A stretch of DNA of 64,000 nucleotides from Fibrobacter sp. UWB2 (GTDB taxonomy: Bacteria; Fibrobacterota; Fibrobacteria; Fibrobacterales; Fibrobacteraceae). Positions 59,394 through 64,000 of this stretch are shown here, piece after piece (positions within the stretch are counted from its first letter, which is position 1; the number at the start of each line of letters is the position of its first letter). The notes below the pieces were generated by a model, which worked only from the letters and a program-made list of their open reading frames with translations, did no database searches and was not told the DNA's origin. A program made the translations under genes and the position numbers. The stretch lies in the NCBI RefSeq assembly GCF_002210425.1, contig NZ_MWQK01000003.1:186001-250000 (forward strand), given 5' to 3'.

Positions 59394-61061
59394 TTAAAAG
59401 TTATTGTTCTTCTTGGCAGCGGCTTCTGCTTCGGCAAGTGCCTTTTCGGCCTTTTCCTTGTTCGCCTTGTCCCAGGCAAGGATGCTCTTGAGGGCGAGAA
59501 TGCAGGGGCTCTTAGCAACGATAAGCGTGAGTTCGTCCTTTTCGAGGGATTCCTTCACGAGGCGCTTGAATTCTTCCGGTTCCTTGACCTGGTTCACTTC
59601 ATAGACGTTGTCGAAACCGGCGACCTTTGCGACTTCCTTGTAGTCAATCTTGTATGCCGGAGAGTGGTCGAGGTGACGGCCCGTACCCGGGTGTTCCTGC
59701 TGACCGGTCATAGCGGTAATGCTGTTGTCGAGAATGATGACGACATGGCCAGTTTCCGGGCGGTTGTAACCCGCTTCCACAAGGCCGGTGATGCCGCTGT
59801 GAACAAACGTAGAGTCGCCAATCACGGAGACAACGCGCTTTGCCTGTTCGCGCGGAAGCACGTTACGGAGACCGATACCCATACCGATTGCGGCACCCAT
59901 GTCAATCATGTAGTCCATGGCGCTGATCGGCGGGAGAGCGGCGAGCGTGTAGCAGCCGATGTCACCGGAAACGATGCAGTCGAGTTCCTTGAGAACTGCG
60001 AAGGAACTGCGGTGCGGGCAGCCCGGGCAAAGCATAGGCGGCTTACCCTTGACCGGAACCGGATCCGGGTTCTTGTCGCCTGCGATAATGCGGCGGACGC
60101 GGTTCACGTCGAGTTCACCAAAGCGGAAAATCGGGTCAAACTTGCTTTCGCACTGGATGCCAGCGGCCTTGATGTTTTCAGCAAGCCACGGGTCGTTTTC
60201 TTCGATGACCATGAGGCGCTTGCCTTCGAACTTCTTGGCGAAATCCTTGATGAGCTGCATCGGAAGCGGGTAGGTCATACCGAGCTTGAGGATGCTTGCT
60301 TCCGGGGCGGCTTCGCGGACGTGGTGGTAGCTGATGCCGCTCACGATGATACCGAAATCAGCGCTACGCATTTCGACCTTGTTCGGGCCTTCAGCAACGT
60401 TCCAGGCTTCCATTTCGTCCATCTTGGCGCGGAGGCGACGGCCAGCCGGCTTCGAGAAGCCAGGCACCATCACGTGCTGGGCGATGTTGCGTTCAAAGTT
60501 CGGCACCATTGCCGGGAGTTCTTCCTTCGGCACGACGATAGACTTGGAATGGTCCACACGGGTGGTCATGCGGAGGATGACAGGAATCTTGAACTTTTCG
60601 CTCGTCTGCATGGCGATACGGAAGAAATCATAGGCTTCCTGGGAGTTGGACGGTTCGAACATCGGGCAAACGGATGCCTTAGCGTGATTACGCGTATCCT
60701 GTTCGTTCTGGGAGCTGCCCTGACCCGGGTCATCGGCAACAATCCACACCATGCCGCCATCGACACCCGTGTAAGTTGCAGTATAGAGAACATCACTTGC
60801 CACATTCAAGCCAACCATCTTCATGGTGACAACACTGCGGGCGTGTCCAAAAGCGGCACCGAGAGCGACTTCGGCAGCGACCTTTTCGTTCGGAGCCCAC
60901 TGGGCATAGCCACCCAGTTCAGAGTAATCTTCCAAGATTTCGGTGGACGGAGTTCCCGGATAACCTGCGGCAAGCTGTACATTGCAATGACGCATGGAAA
61001 GGGAAATGGCTTCGTTGCCCGAAATCAGCATCTTTTTCGCATTTGGATCAAAAGCTGGCAT
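59394..61061 (-). CDS. iorA: Indolepyruvate oxidoreductase, alpha subunit without ferredoxin domain
   Basis: A 555-residue thiamine-diphosphate enzyme that decarboxylates indolepyruvate and related 2-oxoacids. Its N-terminal domain has NEKVAAEVALGAAFGHARS, and the C-terminal half has the cofactor-binding CPGCPHRSSF, GDIGCYTLA and VIILDNSITAMTGQQ. Most homologues end with a domain carrying two 4Fe-4S clusters (CxxCxxC motifs); here the protein stops after CILALKSIL with an Ala/Lys tail, so electrons must leave by another route or by an external ferredoxin. It may work in the reverse, acid-fixing direction, making aromatic amino acids from aryl acetates. Confidence 0.92.
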   Translation of the reverse strand: MPAFDPNAKKMLISGNEAISLSMRHCNVQLAAGYPGTPSTEILEDYSELGGYAQWAPNEKVAAEVALGAAFGHARSVVTMKMVGLNVASDVLYTATYTGVDGGMVWIVADDPGQGSSQNEQDTRNHAKASVCPMFEPSNSQEAYDFFRIAMQTSEKFKIPVILRMTTRVDHSKSIVVPKEELPAMVPNFERNIAQHVMVPGFSKPAGRRLRAKMDEMEAWNVAEGPNKVEMRSADFGIIVSGISYHHVREAAPEASILKLGMTYPLPMQLIKDFAKKFEGKRLMVIEENDPWLAENIKAAGIQCESKFDPIFRFGELDVNRVRRIIAGDKNPDPVPVKGKPPMLCPGCPHRSSFAVLKELDCIVSGDIGCYTLAALPPISAMDYMIDMGAAIGMGIGLRNVLPREQAKRVVSVIGDSTFVHSGITGLVEAGYNRPETGHVVIILDNSITAMTGQQEHPGTGRHLDHSPAYKIDYKEVAKVAGFDNVYEVNQVKEPEEFKRLVKESLEKDELTLIVAKSPCILALKSILAWDKANKEKAEKALAEAEAAAKKNNNF

Positions 61062-61121
61062 GATATTCCTTTTTTGTTTTAATCGTTTTTAAACGAACTG
61101 CAATATAGAAAAAAACTATTT

Positions 61122-61129
61122 TGTATATT
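61122..61129 (+). promoter_or_regulatory. -10 element for a leaderless transcript
   Basis: TGTATATT ends 6 bases before ATG 61136. Confidence 0.5.
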
Positions 61130-61135
61130 CAGGCC

Positions 61136-61564
61136 ATGGCACTAAACAGGCTCTTCATCGCTATCCTGACATTTTCATCCTTGTTGCTCACGGGCTGCTT
61201 TACAATGCTCATGATGCAAGATAACAAGAACACGCAGACTATTTCCATTAAATCGGGAGACGGTGAAAAATACGATTTTTACATCGAAGGGAAACTCCTT
61301 TGCAAAAACACAGATGTTTGCAATTACATCCACGATGCGGACACCCCTTGCCGGGTTTCAATCCTGATGAAACGGGGCGATGTCACCTACAGGCACATGC
61401 TTTACGGCTATTGGGGCGAAGGGGACAAGGTATACAGCCAAAACATGAACTATTGTCCTGGAAACAGCCTTACCATTGAACCCGACTCGGTCATCAAAAA
61501 ACAAGAAGAAGCTAAACGAAAGAAGGCCGCAGAAGACGTTTGGGTCAATGGCCCAGCAAATTAA
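61136..61564 (+). CDS. Small lipoprotein, unknown
   Basis: A 142-residue lipoprotein (lipobox LLTGC, Cys20) from ATG 61136. The mature part contains four more cysteines (LLCKNTDVCNYIHDADTPC and NYCPGN), likely two disulfides, and a basic C terminus. No family is recognised. The -10 element lies 6 bases before the ATG and no ribosome-binding site is seen. Confidence 0.65.
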   Translation: MALNRLFIAILTFSSLLLTGCFTMLMMQDNKNTQTISIKSGDGEKYDFYIEGKLLCKNTDVCNYIHDADTPCRVSILMKRGDVTYRHMLYGYWGEGDKVYSQNMNYCPGNSLTIEPDSVIKKQEEAKRKKAAEDVWVNGPAN

Positions 61565-61588
61565 ATTTCAAAAAGTTATTTTTTGTTA

Positions 61589-61594
61589 TATATT
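61589..61594 (+). promoter_or_regulatory. Promoter -10 of the flavodiiron gene
   Basis: TATATT lies 80 bases before ATG 61675; the palindrome at 61616-61645 would be part of the leader. Confidence 0.4.
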
Positions 61595-61615
61595 GTCAAG
61601 GTTTTAAACAAAGAA

Positions 61616-61645
61616 GGAGATGCCCGCTCGGAGGCGGGCATGACA
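61616..61645. repeat. ATGACA-ended dispersed palindrome in the leader of the flavodiiron gene
   Basis: GGAGATGCCCGC and GCGGGCATGACA flank a short loop, 30 bases before the start codon. Confidence 0.8.
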
Positions 61646-61674
61646 AGTTTAGGATTAAAATAAGAGGTAGAAAA

Positions 61675-62853
61675 ATGATTGTTTCAGATTTTAGCGAAAG
61701 CATTAAGTTCGTGGGTGTGGATGACCGCGAGATTGATTTATTTGAAGGGCAGTACAAAGTTCCTGACGGAGTTTCGTACAATTCCTATGTAATTTTTGAC
61801 GAGAAGATTGCGGTCACGGATTCCGTAGACGCACACAAAGTAAGTGAATGGTTGACAAATGTTGAAAATGCATTGCAAGGCAAAACGCCCGACTACCTGA
61901 TTGTCCATCATTTGGAACCCGACCACGCCGGCGGCTTTTTCGAATTTATCAAGAAGTACCCGGACGCAACCATCGCCGCATCTGCAAAGGCACTTGCGTT
62001 CATTCCGCAGTTCGTCAAGCTCCCCGAGGGCACAAAGACGCTCACGCTCAAGGATGGCGACACGCTTTCGCTCGGCAAGCACACGCTAAAGTTTATCGCG
62101 GCCCCGATGGTCCATTGGCCTGAAGTCTTGCTCAGCTATGACGAATCCGAAAAGATTCTGTTCTCCGCCGATGCGTTCGGCACATTCGGACTTTCTGGAA
62201 AACTCGGCGATGACTGGGTGAGCGAAGCAAGACGTTACTACATCAACATCGTCGGGAAATACGGTATGCAGGTGCAGAGCGTTTTGAAGAAGCTCGCCGG
62301 TATCGAAGTCAAAACGATTTGCCCGTTGCATGGTCCGGTTCTTACAGACAATTTAAGTTTCTACATTGACAAGTACAACACCTGGAGCAGCTATGCGCCT
62401 GAAACACAAGGCGTATTTGTCGCTTACGCAGGCGTTTACGGCCACACGGCAGAAGCCGCAAAGAAGCTCGCGGAATCGCTCCGCGAAAAAGGCGTTGATG
62501 TAACGATTATGGATTTGGCCCGCACGTATTCTTCGGAGACGGTCGCACAGGCTTTCCGCTATAGTCATCTCGCCGTATGCGCAACAACGCTTGATGCCGG
62601 GCTCTTCCCCGCTGCCGAAAAGTTCCTCACGCACCTCAAGGCGAAAAACTACGGCAACCGCAAAGTCGGCATTGTCGAAAACGGCACATGGGCTCCGATG
62701 GCAGCCAAGAAAATGCACGAGATTCTTGACACGCTCAAGAACGTGACATTCTGCGAAACGACGGTCACGCTCAAGTCCGCACTCGACGAGACTTCTGCAG
62801 CAAAGCTCGAAGAACTTGCCGTAGAATTCGCGAAGGATCTCGGGAAAGCGTAG
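61675..62853 (+). CDS. Flavodiiron protein (A-type flavoprotein)
   Basis: A 392-residue cytosolic enzyme that reduces oxygen or nitric oxide to water or nitrous oxide, protecting an anaerobe. The N-terminal metallo-beta-lactamase-like domain has the diiron ligands HHLEPDHAG (His, Glu, Asp, His), FSADAFG and LHGP; the C-terminal flavodoxin domain binds FMN (YAGVYGHTAEAAK). No rubredoxin domain is fused. The start is ATG 61675, with AGAGG at 61663-61667; the longer frame from 61540 is not credible because it crosses the repeat. Confidence 0.93.
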   Translation: MIVSDFSESIKFVGVDDREIDLFEGQYKVPDGVSYNSYVIFDEKIAVTDSVDAHKVSEWLTNVENALQGKTPDYLIVHHLEPDHAGGFFEFIKKYPDATIAASAKALAFIPQFVKLPEGTKTLTLKDGDTLSLGKHTLKFIAAPMVHWPEVLLSYDESEKILFSADAFGTFGLSGKLGDDWVSEARRYYINIVGKYGMQVQSVLKKLAGIEVKTICPLHGPVLTDNLSFYIDKYNTWSSYAPETQGVFVAYAGVYGHTAEAAKKLAESLREKGVDVTIMDLARTYSSETVAQAFRYSHLAVCATTLDAGLFPAAEKFLTHLKAKNYGNRKVGIVENGTWAPMAAKKMHEILDTLKNVTFCETTVTLKSALDETSAAKLEELAVEFAKDLGKA

Positions 62854-62863
62854 TAGACGATAA

Positions 62864-62894
62864 AGGAGATGCCCTGTCGGAGCAGGGCATGACA
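62864..62894. repeat. ATGACA-ended dispersed palindrome
   Basis: GGAGATGCCCTG and CAGGGCATGACA; the stem base pair changed from C-G to T-A/G-C relative to other copies, with both strands altered together. Confidence 0.8.
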
Positions 62895-62909
62895 GAATCC
62901 ATGCAAAAA

Positions 62910-62934
62910 AAAGTCGGCCTCCGCCGACTTTTTC
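62910..62934 (+). terminator. Rho-independent terminator of the flavodiiron gene
   Basis: AAAGTCGGC (62910-62918) pairs with GCCGACTTT (62923-62931), followed by T residues. Confidence 0.85.
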
Positions 62935-62951
62935 GTTTAAATAATGAGACT

Positions 62952-63020
62952 GGATCCTTCAACCCTTACGGGTTTCAGGATGACAAGTATGGAAGTTCCG
63001 GCTCGGGGGCCAGAATGACA
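62952..63020. repeat. Pair of ATGACA-ended palindromes
   Basis: GGATCCTTCAACCC-GGGTTTCAGGATGACA (62952-62983) is followed by TTCCGGCTC-GGGGGCCAGAATGACA (62995-63020), between two convergent genes. Confidence 0.75.
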
Positions 63021-63024
63021 TAAA

Positions 63025-63372
63025 TTACTTTTTGCTGGCGAGTTCGTCTTCGAGTTTCTTGTTGCGGCTGTCCTGCATTTCGCAGATGTTCTTGAGGTTG
63101 TTGATTTCTGCGTTCTGCTTGGCCACCTGGTCCTTGAGGTCTTCGCACTTGGCGGCGTAGGTCTGTTCGGATTCGATGCGGCTGTTCAGCTCCTTGCGGA
63201 GGCTGTCCACAGAATTGCGGAGCTTTTCGACGGCATCGTCGGCATCCTTGATGACCGGGTTGTCGCAGGCTTCGTTTTCGTTGCAAGAGCAGCACTTAAA
63301 AAATTTCTTCGTCACGGCAACAGTCGCTGCGGCACCGAGAATGGCGCCGAATAAAAAGCTATTCGTCTTCAT
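63025..63372 (-). CDS. Membrane-anchored coiled-coil protein, unknown
   Basis: A 115-residue protein from ATG 63372, with AAGGAG upstream. An N-terminal membrane helix (FLFGAILGAAATVAVTKKFF) is followed by a cysteine group (CCSCNENEACD) and a coiled coil for the rest (DAVEKLRNSVDSLRKELNS, CEDLKDQVAKQNAEI). The cysteines could bind a metal or join chains. No family is recognised. Confidence 0.7.
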   Translation of the reverse strand: MKTNSFLFGAILGAAATVAVTKKFFKCCSCNENEACDNPVIKDADDAVEKLRNSVDSLRKELNSRIESEQTYAAKCEDLKDQVAKQNAEINNLKNICEMQDSRNKKLEDELASKK

Positions 63373-63465
63373 GGTCAAACTCCTTGTAATTAAATCCACC
63401 TAATAATATCCATTCTAAGAACGTAAAAGTCAAGAATTTTTTAGAAAAATGCCTTTTTTACGAGA

Positions 63466-63583
63466 AATTATGGATTCCCTCCCGTTGGTCGAGAATGACA
63501 AAAGCGCATAAGTCGGGATGATAAATGCATATGCCGACCCCGGCACGGAGGCCGGGGTGACAAGTGTAAAAGGCCGGGGTGAC
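63466..63583. repeat. Degenerate and intact dispersed palindromes
   Basis: GGATTCCCTCCCG-GAGAATGACA (63470-63500) is followed by GACCCCGGC-GCCGGGGTGACA (63535-63561) and a further half copy (GGCCGGGGTGACA). The stretch 63400-63640 contains no gene. Confidence 0.7.
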
Positions 63584-63647
63584 AAAGGTTAAAACTTGCA
63601 AAAACGGTACAAAAATCTTATATTGCATTACAGTAATCAAGGTGTAT

Positions 63648-64000
63648 ATGGCAGATTCTCTTTACTCTGTATTATCGTTCACTTGCGCGCTCGTGTTGCT
63701 GATTTTCATGAATCAGTTCAGGTCCGTGCTGGATAAAAGCGAAAAAACGGACAAGGACTTCCTTTTCCTGTCTAGCTGGGTGACCATTTTCTGCCTCCAA
63801 GACGGCATCTGGGGCGTTCTTGCGAGCGGCGCCGTCCCCAACAATACGCTGTTTTTCATTTCGTCCTCGGTTTTCCATGCCGCGGCAGCATTTTCGGCCT
63901 ACATCTGGCTGAGCTACATCCTGAACTTCATCAGTATCGAACGCGAAAAGGCAATACCAGCCAAGATGCTCTCGATCGCCCTTGTGATTTTCCAACTCGT
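63648..64000 (+). CDS. N terminus of a membrane protein, possibly a GGDEF/sensor protein (3' truncated)
   Basis: The frame opens at ATG 63648 with AAGG 10 bases upstream and continues to the window edge: 117 residues with four probable membrane helices (about 5-20, 42-60, 72-98, 107-117). The spacing, with short charged loops (RSVLDKSEKTDKD), resembles the membrane part of the EAL protein at 15873-17813 and other bacterial signalling proteins. The output domain lies outside the window, so the function is open. Confidence 0.6.
   Translation, partial: MADSLYSVLSFTCALVLLIFMNQFRSVLDKSEKTDKDFLFLSSWVTIFCLQDGIWGVLASGAVPNNTLFFISSSVFHAAAAFSAYIWLSYILNFISIEREKAIPAKMLSIALVIFQL

Noticed and set aside
61540-61674. 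45-codon N-terminal extension of the flavodiiron protein
   Set aside because: It runs through the end of the preceding gene and a dispersed palindrome; ATG 61675 with AGAGG fits the family N terminus.

Overview
The window reads as a chromosomal segment of a Fibrobacter-like, cellulose-degrading Gram-negative bacterium. This is inferred from secreted GH5 and GH8 enzymes with Fibrobacter-style C-terminal sorting tails, Ser-rich linkers in lipoproteins, outer-membrane and LPS-transport genes, a TonB-dependent receptor, and an A/T-rich promoter style with a recurrent TGTATATT -10 element. No database search was possible, so the genus is an inference. I recognise no tRNA, rRNA, CRISPR array or intact insertion sequence.

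Layout. 1-2.5 kb: the end of an unidentified gene, a winged-helix gene fragment, dinD, and a small heat-shock gene behind a good sigma-54 promoter. 2.5-8.5 kb: a zinc-uptake operon (His/Cys-rich small ORF, znuA, znuC, znuB, a periplasmic protein, a His-containing lipoprotein, a ZnuD-type TonB receptor) behind a near-perfect Fur/Zur-type palindrome. 8.5-18 kb: a DUF58 protein, an EF-G paralogue, a SIMPL / ppGpp-hydrolase / ppGpp-synthetase operon, pgi and an EAL phosphodiesterase. 18.3-21.4 kb: a giant lipoprotein with 14 Cys-paired collagen-like cassettes fused to a histidine phosphatase. 21.4-29.5 kb: MoxR, membrane proteins, TfoX-N, an SMR efflux pump, an SSS symporter, an acyltransferase and a BatD-like protein.

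29.6-45.1 kb is a plant-polysaccharide region: a GH8 lipoprotein, three tandem paralogous secreted beta-sandwich proteins, a GH5 endoglucanase behind an inverted-repeat operator, a DUF4874/DUF4832 protein, and a complete Dpp/Opp-type ABC importer that could take up the released oligosaccharides. 45.3-50.6 kb: uvrC, a repeat-expanded ZapB-like coiled coil, zapA, a 6S-RNA-like transcript, a beta-lactamase-fold protein and DksA. 50.7-57.7 kb is the conserved lptC-lptA-lptB-rpoN-hpf-hprK-mce cluster. 57.7-58.7 kb holds a decayed toxin-antitoxin remnant next to an intact DinJ/YafQ pair. 58.9-64 kb: iorBA, a small lipoprotein, a flavodiiron protein, a coiled-coil membrane-anchored protein and the start of a membrane protein.

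Three patterns cross the whole window. First, intergenic palindromes with fixed ends (GGAGAT or GGATCC on one side, ATGACA on the other) and stems that differ in sequence but stay complementary. Second, several genes whose -10 box lies 6-7 nt from the start codon, predicting leaderless mRNAs. Third, tandem-repeat expansion inside coding genes (the collagen-like lipoprotein and the ZapB-like protein).
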